Positions 1 to 6,356 of a stretch of 6,419 nt of DNA are shown piece by piece. A model generated the notes under the pieces. That model was not told the origin of the DNA and did no database searches. It saw only the letters and a program-made list of their open reading frames with translations. The stretch spans positions 1 to 6,419 of the forward strand of contig JAJRTX010000196.1 in the NCBI GenBank assembly GCA_021545665.1, written 5' to 3'. The DNA is from Zetaproteobacteria bacterium. GTDB lineage: Bacteria; Pseudomonadota; Zetaproteobacteria; Mariprofundales; Mariprofundaceae. Numbering within the stretch: the stretch's first letter is position 1; each line of letters starts with the position of its first letter. The translations under genes and the position numbers were made by a program.

Positions 1-998
1 CAGCCGGAAACGGAAGGGAAGATGTAAAATGCGCCATCGGGCATGATACTGTGCATACCGGAGATCGCATTGATAGCCTCAACCAGCCATATGCGGCGAT
101 TTGCATAGGTGCTTATCATTTCATCCAGTTCATCAGTCGGGCCTGTCAGGGCGGCAAGGGCGGCCTTCTGGGCTATGGAATTGGGATTGGAAGTGCTTTG
201 CCCTTGAATTTTGTTCATGGCCTTGATGATCACAGCGGGGCCGGCACAGAAACCGATACGCCAACCGGTCATGCAATAGGCCTTGGAAACGCCATTGAGG
301 GTGACAGTTTGCTCCTTCAGATCGGGGTTGACCTGAGCGAAGGTGGCAAAGGTTTTACCGTCAAAAAGTATCTTTTCATACATGTCATCGGTGGCGACAA
401 TGAGGTTGGGAGATTTGCGAACCACATCACCAAGTGCTTTCAGATCGTCAGCCGAATAAGCCATGCCGGTAGGATTGGATGGCGAATTGAGAAACAGGAT
501 TTTGGTTTTAGGGCTAATGGCTTTTTCCAGCTGCTTTGCAGTCAGCTTGAAATCAGCCTCGGCAGTGGTGGGCACGATAACCGGAATGCCTTCAGCCAGT
601 TTCACCATATCCGGATAAGACACCCAGTAGGGCGCCGGAATAACGGCCTGATCACCGGGGTTCATGGTTGCCATCAGAAGATTGAATATGCATTGCTTGC
701 CACCGGAGGAAACAAGGATGTCTTCCGGCGCATAATCGAGATTGTTATCGCGGCTGAATTTATCAGCGATGGCCTGACGCAGTTCCGGAATACCGGCTAC
801 CGCCGTATAGCGGGTGAAACCATCTTCGATGGCTTTGATGCCTGCTTTGCGTGCTGCCAGAGGTGTGTCGAAATCGGGTTCGCCGACAGAAAGTGAAATC
901 ACACTTCGACCGGCAGCGCGCATTTCGGCAGCTTTGGCCGTGATCGTCAGTGTGGCGGATGGTTTAACCTGTTGAACTCGGTTTGATAATCTTTTCAT
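1..998 (-). CDS. aatA: Aspartate-type aminotransferase, class I PLP-dependent (3' end beyond window)
   Basis: A PLP enzyme that moves an amino group between aspartate (possibly also prephenate or aromatic substrates) and a 2-oxo acid in the cytoplasm. Translating the minus strand from the ATG at 998-996 gives 332 residues, beginning MKRLSNRVQQVKPS, with no stop before the edge. Motifs in order: SVGEPDFDTP (37-46), Y64, the phosphate-loop SSGGKQ (97-102), W125, NSPSNPTG (171-178, with N175), D204 and Y207 contacting the cofactor, the Schiff-base lysine K239 in VSKAYCMTGWRIGF (237-250), and R247. The family is near 400 residues, so roughly 65 are missing, including the C-terminal arginine that binds the substrate carboxylate. 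The start matches the family N-terminus (xxLSNRVxxVKPS). No good Shine-Dalgarno lies directly upstream of 998; a GAGGT at 1028-1032 serves a 6-codon upstream frame instead. The family is certain. Aspartate specificity and the symbol are inferred from motif resemblance to the Thermus/alphaproteobacterial type; K101 is the position linked to dicarboxylate recognition there. Confidence 0.95.
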   Translation of the reverse strand, partial: MKRLSNRVQQVKPSATLTITAKAAEMRAAGRSVISLSVGEPDFDTPLAARKAGIKAIEDGFTRYTAVAGIPELRQAIADKFSRDNNLDYAPEDILVSSGGKQCIFNLLMATMNPGDQAVIPAPYWVSYPDMVKLAEGIPVIVPTTAEADFKLTAKQLEKAISPKTKILFLNSPSNPTGMAYSADDLKALGDVVRKSPNLIVATDDMYEKILFDGKTFATFAQVNPDLKEQTVTLNGVSKAYCMTGWRIGFCAGPAVIIKAMNKIQGQSTSNPNSIAQKAALAALTGPTDELDEMISTYANRRIWLVEAINAISGMHSIMPDGAFYIFPSVSG

Positions 999-1015
999 GA
1001 GGCGAATGCTGCCAT
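995..1015 (-). other. Six-codon upstream reading frame overlapping the aminotransferase start
   Basis: On the minus strand an ATG at 1015-1013 opens a frame reading MAAFAS. Its TGA stop (997-995) overlaps the aminotransferase start as ATGA. A GAGGT Shine-Dalgarno-like sequence lies 11 bases upstream (1028-1032), whereas the aminotransferase ATG has no purine-rich site at normal spacing. This arrangement could couple translation of the two, with ribosomes ending on the short frame and restarting at 998. It is seen in the sequence, but its function is inferred and a chance ATG is quite possible. Confidence 0.3.
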
Positions 1016-1314
1016 GCCAGTTTTTTACCTCAAGTGAATGGTGCGCATTCCATTTCCAAGTTTTTCTTATGGCGGCGCACGTTTCCTGATATTTTGATAT
1101 GGGAGACGCTCAGACTGTATGCGGCTGGGAAATGGGTTTCAATCGATAGTTCAATTTTTAAACTACGACAGTAGCACGAAGTGGTCAAAACAGATAAAGG
1201 GGTGAGGGCTTTGGCATTGCCGCTAATAATGTGAGGGGTCTTGAGAATTTAGGTTTCTTTCATCTGGCAGGCTTATTATGCTGCGCCCGCAAGTAATAGA
1301 AACCTGTCATTAGC
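999..1314. other. Divergent intergenic region, 316 bases
   Basis: This stretch separates the minus-strand aminotransferase from the plus-strand oxidoreductase and must hold both sets of start signals. I see candidate minus-strand promoters (listed separately). There is also a small inverted repeat, GAATG/CATTC around a 5-base loop, at 1036-1050, in the aminotransferase leader. For the plus strand I see only an isolated TATTAT at 1274-1279, without a convincing -35 at proper spacing. TTGATA at 1094-1099 with TATGCG 18 bases on is another weak option. I see no RNA gene and no credible additional coding frame here. Confidence 0.85.
1114..1142 (-). promoter_or_regulatory. Candidate sigma70-type promoter for the aminotransferase
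   Basis: On the minus strand, TTGAAA (1142-1137; 5 of 6 to the -35 consensus) is followed after 17 bases by TACAGT (1119-1114; 4 of 6 to the -10). Transcription would begin near 1107 and give a leader of about 110 bases, long enough to include the GAGGT site at 1028-1032 and the 1036-1050 inverted repeat. An alternative with the same 17-base spacing, TTGACC (1188-1183) with TAGTTT (1165-1160), lies further upstream. This is consensus matching by eye only. Confidence 0.4.
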
Positions 1315-4300
1315 ATGGAGCGCTGTTTGCCTGGAAATATTCGAGAGATCCCTTATAATTATACTTCGTATTCGGATCGGGAAATCGTTTTTCGTTTTCT
1401 TGGTGAAGGCGCCTGGGATGATTTGAATGTTTTACGTGCCCAGCGCCGTACAGGACAGTCGGCACGCATGCTGTTTGAGATCCTCGGTGACTTATGGGTG
1501 GTAGAGCGCAATATCTACTTGAGGAATGATCTGTTGAACAATCAGAAACGGCGGCAGAAAATGCGGCAGCGCCATGTTAATCGCTTGTCACGTATCACGG
1601 CTGGTGCAGTTGACAATCCGCGTGCGCAGAAGGTGGCTGCCTGTACCGAACGCATGCTGGATGATTTTTATCTGTGGTTTGAAAAGGAACCTGTCCGCCG
1701 AAAAAATGCGCGCCGTGCTTTTGCCAGACATACCCATCCGAACAATGTTCATTTCGATGCCTATACACTGACCCACCATGCTACAGATGCCACCGACTGG
1801 CGGCATCATGCGCCATTTTGTGTGCTTACTCCCGATTCTGCAGAGGAGTTACCAGGCTTAATCCGCGCTATTTCCAAACTTGAACTTGTGGTGATTCCAC
1901 GTGGTGGTGGAACCGGCCTGTGTGGTGGATCAGTGCCTTTATCGAATAATGCTGTGATGATTAATGTTGAAAAACTGGATCAAATCAGTGCTGTGAAGAT
2001 GCAGAATATTGGTCATAGAGGTGATGTTGAAACCATTACAGCCAAAGCCGGAGCCGTTACGGGCAAAGTAATGGAGGCCAGTCTGCCACATGTATTTGCC
2101 ACTGATCCGACCAGCCTGTGGGCCTGTACGATTGGTGGCAATGTGGCTTCCAATGCGGGTGGCAGGCATGCGGTGATCTGGGGCACCTGTCTGGATAATC
2201 TGCTTTCCTGGAAAATGGTGACGCCGGATGGCAACTGGCTGAATGTGCGGCGCATTAACCACAATATGGGCAAAGTACATGATGAGGCAGAGGTATTGTA
2301 CCGCTTGATCCGCACAGATGCTGAATCCGGCAAAATTATTTCTGAAGATTTATTGACGCTACCCGGTTCGACATTTCGCAAACAGGGTCTGGGCAAGGAT
2401 GTCACGCGCAAGGCTATGGGTGGCCTGCCGGGCATACAGAAAGAGGGCACGGATGGTTTTATTACCGAAGCGACTTTTATTTTGCACCGGCCGTTTGATT
2501 TTACCCGCACAATATGCTGTGAATTTTTTGGGCAGGAGTTGAGTGAGGCGACAAAATCACTGGTTGAGATTAAAAGCCATATTGATGCTTTGCCGGGTGC
2601 GCATTTGGAAGGTCTGGAACATTTTGACCAGAAATACGTCAAGGCAATTGAGTATATTTCCAAGTCCACACGCCGTGAGGCACCGCGCGTAGTTTTATTG
2701 ATTGATGTTTCAGGAGATGATGAACAGATAGTTGCCAGAGCATGTTCTGATATTTGTAGAATCACATCTTGTGGTAATGGCGAGGGTTTTGTTGCTACTT
2801 CAAAAGAGGATCGCAAACGTTTTTGGAGTGATCGCGGGCGCATGGCTGCGATTGCCAAGCATACCAGTGCTTTTAAATTGAATGAAGATGTGGTAATTCC
2901 GTTGCATCACCTGTCTGAATATAACGATTATATCGAACATCTGAATATTGAAAACTCGATTACTAATAAAAAAGATATACTGGAAGCTATAGCATCGTAT
3001 TTAAGGGATGCCAGTGAGCGCATCAGTGGCAATCGCCTTGATCAGGTTGATCTGGGAGTGGAAGAAGATGCTTATCTGAAAGAAAAACTCGATGAATGTC
3101 TGCAGGTAATAAGTCAGGTGCGGGATAACTGGTGCCATTTACTTAAGGGCTTGAATGAGTCTGCTTCAGCAGCACAGCATTTGCTCAAGGGAGTGAAATA
3201 TAAACGCTCTGAATCACTGTTCAGGGTTATTCAGCGTGGTGCCAGGCGTATTTCCTACCGTGTCGAAGTAGAGGGGCCGATACTTGATCGCCTGCGTGGA
3301 CATGATTCACTGATTGAAGGGGTGAGAAAAGCGCATCAGCGTACCTTATCCAGCCGTATTGTTGTGGCCACGCACATGCATGCCGGTGATGGCAATGTCC
3401 ATACCAATATCCCGGTTAACTCTAATGATTATAGTATGATGCAGAAAGCAGGATGCGTTGTTGATAAGGTGATGGCCAAAGCAGTGGAGCTTGGGGGTGT
3501 AATCTCCGGCGAGCATGGTATTGGCATCACCAAATTAGGCCATATGGATAAGGATCTGCTGGCTGAAACAGCGTTATACTTGAATAAAGTCGATCCGGAT
3601 CATCTGTTCAACCGGGGCAAACTGATGCCGGGAACTGATCTTCAGCTCAGTTATACGCCCAGTTTTAATTTACTGGAAATGGAATCAATGATTCTGGAGG
3701 CTGCTGATCTGACCGATCTGGCCGAAGCTATTGCACCCTGTCTGCGCTGTGGAAAATGTAAACCAGTATGCAATACTCATTTTCCACGTGCCAAAATGTT
3801 GTTCAGCCCGCGTAATAAAATTCAGGCCACAGGTGCTATGATTGAGGCATTCTTGTATGAGTCTCAAACCGGTGCCGGCATTTCTTATGAACAGTTTTCC
3901 GCGCTACAGGATGTGGCAGATCACTGCACCATCTGCCACAAATGCGAAAGTCCGTGTCCGGTGAATATTGATTTCGGAATTATCACCGAAAGCATGCGTG
4001 CGTTGCTCAAGGATAAGGGGCAGGCCAGGTTCAATCTTGTGTCTAAAATGTCGCTTTTTTTCCTGCTGCTTCAAAACCCCAATGCGGTCAGATTTATGCG
4101 GGAAGTGGTTATTCGCTGGGGTTATAATGGACATCGCCTGATGCACAAACTGGCCAGAACTTTTGGCCTGATTAAGCCGGTACCTGCCGCCAGGCGTAAT
4201 TTGGAAGGGATCAAAGCGCAGGTTATCAACTTTGTTGAACGGCCCTTACCGAGTCTGACTTTCGGCACATCGCGCCAGATTCTTGGTATTGAATCGTCTG

Positions 4301-5124
4301 ACAAGAATATGATTCCGGTACTGCGTGATCCGGCTAAAGCCAATGGGCGGGCGGTATTTTATTTTCCCGGCTGCGGCTCCGAGCGCTTGTTCTCACAGGT
4401 GGGGTTGGCCACACAGGCCATGTTATTTGATCTGGGTATAAATGTGGTGTTGCCGCCGTCCTATATCTGTTGTGGTTATCCTTCTATTGCCAATGGTGAT
4501 CATCAAAAAGGTAATCAGATCAGTTATGATAACCGCGTGCTGTTTCACCGCATTAAACACGCGCTTTCCTATCTGGATTTTGAGGCTGTGATTATTTCCT
4601 GTGGCACCTGTTACGATCAGCTGGAGCGTTATGAACTGGAACAGGTATTTCCCGGTGCGCCATTGATTGATGTTCACGAATACCTGATGCAACAGGGCGT
4701 GCAACAGGCCAGGATGGACGGGGTTGAATATCTGTATCATGATCCCTGCCATATGCCACTCAAGCGTCAGGGCTCAAAAGCGGTGATTAAATCACTGCTC
4801 GGCGAGGATGCGGTGAAAGCTGAAGAATGCTGTGGAGAGGCAGGTACGCTCGCTGTTGCCCACCCGGCCATTGCCGGCAAGATCCGCGCTCGCAAGGAAG
4901 AAGTGATGGCCAAAGCCAAGGCGCAATTGCCAGGAGAGGGAGTTCAGAAGATTCTTACCTCCTGCCCATCCTGTCTGCAGGGGCTGTCCAGATTTGAAGG
5001 GGAACTGGATATCAAGGCGGAATACATCATTATTGAACTGATTCGCAATCTGCATGGTGAGGATTGGCAGCAGCAATTTGCGGATAAAATCAAGAATGGC
5101 GGTATTGAGCGGGTATTGATGTAA
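1315..5124 (+). CDS. FAD-linked 2-hydroxy-acid dehydrogenase fused to 2x[4Fe-4S] and two CCG domains, with DUF3683-like N-terminus
   Basis: Probably oxidises a 2-hydroxy acid (D-lactate, 2-hydroxyglutarate or similar) and passes electrons to quinone; the substrate cannot be read from sequence. Domains in 1269 residues: an N-terminal region (about 1-150) with REIPYNYTSYSDREI, which I place as DUF3683-like from memory; a PCMH/VAO-type FAD domain (about 155-395) with PRGGGTGLCGG (195-205) and GGNVASNAGG (274-283); and an FAD-oxidase C-terminal domain with FKLNEDV (520-526), THMHAGDGNVH (686-696) and SGEHGIG (731-737). A mostly helical, charged insert lies at about 540-670. Two ferredoxin-type motifs follow: C809/C812/C815/C819 and C871/C874/C877/C881. 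Last are two complete CCG modules: C1020, CC1052-1053, C1096/C1099; and C1145, CC1172-1173, C1217/C1220. No membrane helix or signal peptide is evident, so it is likely cytoplasmic or peripheral. The ATG at 1315 is chosen because an in-frame TAG lies at 1297-1299 and the conserved region begins about 10 residues in; no clear Shine-Dalgarno precedes it. It is longer than E. coli YdiJ (about 1018 residues), which shares the core layout. Confidence 0.9.
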   Translation: MERCLPGNIREIPYNYTSYSDREIVFRFLGEGAWDDLNVLRAQRRTGQSARMLFEILGDLWVVERNIYLRNDLLNNQKRRQKMRQRHVNRLSRITAGAVDNPRAQKVAACTERMLDDFYLWFEKEPVRRKNARRAFARHTHPNNVHFDAYTLTHHATDATDWRHHAPFCVLTPDSAEELPGLIRAISKLELVVIPRGGGTGLCGGSVPLSNNAVMINVEKLDQISAVKMQNIGHRGDVETITAKAGAVTGKVMEASLPHVFATDPTSLWACTIGGNVASNAGGRHAVIWGTCLDNLLSWKMVTPDGNWLNVRRINHNMGKVHDEAEVLYRLIRTDAESGKIISEDLLTLPGSTFRKQGLGKDVTRKAMGGLPGIQKEGTDGFITEATFILHRPFDFTRTICCEFFGQELSEATKSLVEIKSHIDALPGAHLEGLEHFDQKYVKAIEYISKSTRREAPRVVLLIDVSGDDEQIVARACSDICRITSCGNGEGFVATSKEDRKRFWSDRGRMAAIAKHTSAFKLNEDVVIPLHHLSEYNDYIEHLNIENSITNKKDILEAIASYLRDASERISGNRLDQVDLGVEEDAYLKEKLDECLQVISQVRDNWCHLLKGLNESASAAQHLLKGVKYKRSESLFRVIQRGARRISYRVEVEGPILDRLRGHDSLIEGVRKAHQRTLSSRIVVATHMHAGDGNVHTNIPVNSNDYSMMQKAGCVVDKVMAKAVELGGVISGEHGIGITKLGHMDKDLLAETALYLNKVDPDHLFNRGKLMPGTDLQLSYTPSFNLLEMESMILEAADLTDLAEAIAPCLRCGKCKPVCNTHFPRAKMLFSPRNKIQATGAMIEAFLYESQTGAGISYEQFSALQDVADHCTICHKCESPCPVNIDFGIITESMRALLKDKGQARFNLVSKMSLFFLLLQNPNAVRFMREVVIRWGYNGHRLMHKLARTFGLIKPVPAARRNLEGIKAQVINFVERPLPSLTFGTSRQILGIESSDKNMIPVLRDPAKANGRAVFYFPGCGSERLFSQVGLATQAMLFDLGINVVLPPSYICCGYPSIANGDHQKGNQISYDNRVLFHRIKHALSYLDFEAVIISCGTCYDQLERYELEQVFPGAPLIDVHEYLMQQGVQQARMDGVEYLYHDPCHMPLKRQGSKAVIKSLLGEDAVKAEECCGEAGTLAVAHPAIAGKIRARKEEVMAKAKAQLPGEGVQKILTSCPSCLQGLSRFEGELDIKAEYIIIELIRNLHGEDWQQQFADKIKNGGIERVLM

Positions 5125-5126
5125 TT

Positions 5127-5747
5127 ATGGCGATCCATATGAAATTAGTTCGTTTGATTCTTCTGACTGCAATATTTTCGCTGGTGGCATGCGCCAGCTC
5201 TCCGCCACGTAATCTCAATGATAGTTGTTCTATTTTCAGAGAAAAAGATGACTGGTATGAATATGCCAATGATTCGTATAAAAAATGGGGCGTACCGGTG
5301 CATGTTCAGCTGGCTATTATGTATCAGGAATCGCGTTTTGTGTCTGATGCGGAAGCTCCGGATGATACGCTGCTTGGTTTCATACCATGGGGACAGGTTT
5401 CCTCTGCCTATGGTTTTGCACAGGTGCTGGATGCCACCTGGGATAACTATATAGATTCAACTGGCAACTGGGGCGCGGATCGTAATGATTTTGAAGATGC
5501 TGTCGATTTTATTGGCTGGTATGGCAATATCTCATACAAGAAACTGGGTATTTCAAGATGGGATGCCTATAACCAGTATCTTGCCTATCATGAAGGACAT
5601 GGCGGCTGGAAACGCAAAACCTACAACAGGAAAAAGTGGCTGATCAAAGTAGCGAAGAAAGTAAATCGAAGGGCGGCGAGGTATGCTGCCCAACTCAAGC
5701 GTTGCAAAGATGACCTGGACGACGGCAACGGCTGGTGGTTCTGGTGA
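5127..5747 (+). CDS. Lysozyme-fold (lytic transglycosylase-like) outer-membrane lipoprotein
   Basis: Predicted to cleave or bind peptidoglycan glycan strands from the periplasmic face of the outer membrane. Residues 5-22 form a lipoprotein signal: charged MKLVR, a hydrophobic run, and lipobox L19-V20-A21-C22. The residue after C22 is alanine, not aspartate, which favours outer-membrane sorting. The SLT/lysozyme core shows YQESRF (66-71) with E68 as the likely catalytic acid, YGFAQVLDATW (95-105) as the GxxQ segment, and YHEGHGGW (154-161). About 25 residues, including LLGFIPW, separate the catalytic and GxxQ motifs; I recall this from a proteobacterial lipoprotein family, so it is probably a family trait. 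C34 and C193 could form a disulfide. The tail is basic (170-192), then ends WWFW. It begins 2 bases after the preceding stop, so translational coupling is likely. The ATG at 5139 (Met5) would give a more typical signal peptide, and neither start has a strong Shine-Dalgarno. Activity on peptidoglycan is inferred from motifs. Confidence 0.8.
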   Translation: MAIHMKLVRLILLTAIFSLVACASSPPRNLNDSCSIFREKDDWYEYANDSYKKWGVPVHVQLAIMYQESRFVSDAEAPDDTLLGFIPWGQVSSAYGFAQVLDATWDNYIDSTGNWGADRNDFEDAVDFIGWYGNISYKKLGISRWDAYNQYLAYHEGHGGWKRKTYNRKKWLIKVAKKVNRRAARYAAQLKRCKDDLDDGNGWWFW

Positions 5748-5992
5748 TCAGAGCCTGGTAACACTATGTGATTGAAGCGTTGTTGCTCCAAATGGGTAAT
5801 GGGTAGCGCAGAATGGAGCCCTGCGGGGCAGGCAGTTTTGTTGCACCATCTGAGACTATTTCTTGTTGAAGTGTGTCAGGTAATCTGTACTCAAAACACT
5901 ATAGATAAATTCAGGAATGACTACATTGTCAAGGCAATATTAAGTATTAACAAACTCTGAAGGTTCATTGTCAGGAGAGGCCTCCAAACTAC
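5748..5992. other. Non-coding stretch downstream of the lipoprotein gene
   Basis: About 245 bases with no credible gene. A 62-codon plus-strand frame at 5772-5960 begins with a non-ATG codon, has no Shine-Dalgarno and no recognisable protein features, so I do not call it. The stretch contains one weak GC-rich hairpin (listed separately) and an 8-base palindrome GAGGCCTC at 5977-5984. Confidence 0.7.
5818..5839 (+). terminator. Weak candidate terminator after the lipoprotein gene
   Basis: CCTGC (5820-5824) pairs with GCAGG (5828-5832) around a GGG loop. A flanking G-C pair (5818/5833) can be added with one bulged base. A short T4 run (5836-5839) follows. It lies about 70 bases past the lipoprotein stop, where the end of the two-gene transcript is expected. 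The stem is short and the T-run is poor, so termination may be weak or Rho-dependent. Confidence 0.35.
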
Positions 5993-6022
5993 AAAAAAAA
6001 GGACCCCTGAAGGGGCTCCTTT
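5993..6022 (-). terminator. Strong intrinsic terminator reading on the minus strand
   Basis: Read on the minus strand, AAAGGAGCCCC pairs with GGGGTCCTTT around a TTCA tetraloop, with one bulged G, and runs straight into eight consecutive T residues (6000-5993). This is a textbook Rho-independent terminator. On the plus strand the same hairpin is followed only by TTTAG, so it would work poorly for the upstream gene pair. Its orientation points to a gene arriving from the right on the minus strand. The only candidate is the 16-codon remnant ending 25 bases upstream of the hairpin. Confidence 0.9.
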
Positions 6023-6047
6023 AGAAGCAGGAATATGTCAGGAAATC

Positions 6048-6098
6048 TTAGTATACGCACTCAAGCAGCACAGTATTATTATTGGTGCGTTTTACTAC
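6048..6098 (-). pseudogene. C-terminal remnant of an unidentified minus-strand gene, cut by an IS end
   Basis: Minus-strand codons from 6098 read VVKRTNNNTVLLECVY followed by TAA (6050-6048). A strong terminator in the same orientation begins 25 bases after this stop. Immediately to the right, at 6099, the IS3-type terminal sequence begins, so the frame looks like the last codons of a gene interrupted by insertion. The rest of that gene is not in the window. The 16 residues are too few to assign a family. The open frame could also be chance: the same bases form an imperfect hairpin (ACGCAC/GTGCGT, 6055-6060 with 6085-6090). The inference rests on stop, terminator and IS boundary lining up. 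Confidence 0.4.
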
Positions 6099-6287
6099 TG
6101 AAGTGGACCCCTCAAATGGGACAGTTATATAAAGTGGATTAAGGTGTACTTTTCCAGCCAAAGGAGAGTCAGATAGCTCGGCAAAGTTACAGCAAGGGAT
6201 TCAAGGCACGGGTAGCCCTAGATGCGCTCAAGGGTCAGAAGGCCGTAGGCGAGATTGCCTCGGAATTATAAGGTCCATCCCAATCAG
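6099..6287 (+). mobile_element. Truncated left end of an IS3-family insertion sequence
   Basis: The sequence starting TGAAGTGGACCCC at 6099 resembles the TG-starting, C-rich terminal inverted repeats of IS3-family elements. About 74 bases later a Shine-Dalgarno and the first codons of a typical IS3 OrfA transposase follow, which is the normal spacing for such a left end. Similarity stops after 6287. The remainder of OrfA, all of OrfB (the DDE catalytic part) and the right inverted repeat are absent, so the element cannot move by itself. No target duplication can be tested because the right end is missing. Confidence 0.8.
6173..6287 (+). pseudogene. IS3-family OrfA transposase N-terminus, degraded
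   Basis: Frame 6173-6268 reads (I)ARQSYSKGFKARVALDALK followed by GQKAVGEIASEL. This is the helix-turn-helix N-terminus of IS3-family OrfA proteins, which commonly begin MARxxYSxEFKAxVALEALKG. Three lesions are visible. The start codon position is ATA rather than ATG (6173-6175), although a good AAGGAG site lies 6 bases upstream (6161-6166). The frame hits TAA at 6269-6271, but skipping one base restores KVHPNQ (6270-6287), which matches the family's next residues and so indicates a single-base insertion near 6269. The family sequence then ends abruptly after the HPNQ segment, where intact proteins continue with roughly another 60 residues. The family call is confident, and the gene is dead. 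Confidence 0.85.
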
Positions 6288-6306
6288 TAATATATAATGT
6301 GTCACT

Positions 6307-6334
6307 TTGACTCACATCAAACATATTTTATATT
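6307..6334 (+). promoter_or_regulatory. Candidate sigma70-type promoter facing the right edge
   Basis: TTGACT (6307-6312) and TATATT (6329-6334) each match 5 of 6 consensus bases and are separated by 16 bases. The start of transcription would fall near 6341, inside a 7-base inverted repeat. The leader to the possible ATG at 6412 would be about 70 bases. AT-rich DNA yields such matches by chance, so confidence is moderate. Confidence 0.5.
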
Positions 6335-6337
6335 CCT

Positions 6338-6356
6338 ATACATTCTAAAAATGTAT
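6338..6356. repeat. Inverted repeat at the predicted transcription start
   Basis: ATACATT (6338-6344) and AATGTAT (6350-6356) are perfect 7-base inverted arms around CTAAA. The repeat lies just after the -10 hexamer of the candidate promoter, a usual place for a repressor operator. As RNA it could fold only into a weak AU-rich hairpin. A regulatory role is inferred from position alone. Confidence 0.45.

Noticed and set aside
51..896. Plus-strand open frame of 281 codons
   Set aside because: It is antisense to the aminotransferase, whose minus-strand translation carries all family motifs. The plus-strand product has no recognisable features.
914..1314. Possible small RNA or riboswitch in the divergent region
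   Set aside because: Only a 5-base inverted repeat (1036-1050) is visible. I find no conserved riboswitch motif and no promoter-terminator pair that would define an RNA gene.
2013..2858. Minus-strand open frame of 281 codons within the oxidoreductase
   Set aside because: The plus-strand frame here encodes the FAD domain motifs, so the minus frame is a shadow of biased codon use.
4051..4110. Hydrophobic LFFLLL run in the oxidoreductase as a membrane anchor
   Set aside because: It is far too short (about six residues, flanked by polar and charged ones) to span a membrane. It fits a buried helix between the ferredoxin and CCG modules.
5772..5960. 62-codon plus-strand frame after the lipoprotein
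   Set aside because: It has a non-ATG start, no ribosome site and an odd composition. It also overlaps the GC hairpin, and I recognise no similarity.
6001..6112. GGACCCCT occurs at both 6001-6008 (terminator) and 6105-6112 (IS end), suggesting a repeat pair
   Set aside because: Similarity does not extend past 8 bases, and each copy is explained by its own context (terminator stem; IS3-type inverted repeat).
6298..6316. CRP-like half sites TGTG and CACA
   Set aside because: The arms are 11 bases apart between TGTG and CACA, whereas the CRP consensus TGTGA-N6-TCACA needs 8 between those tetramers. The geometry is wrong.
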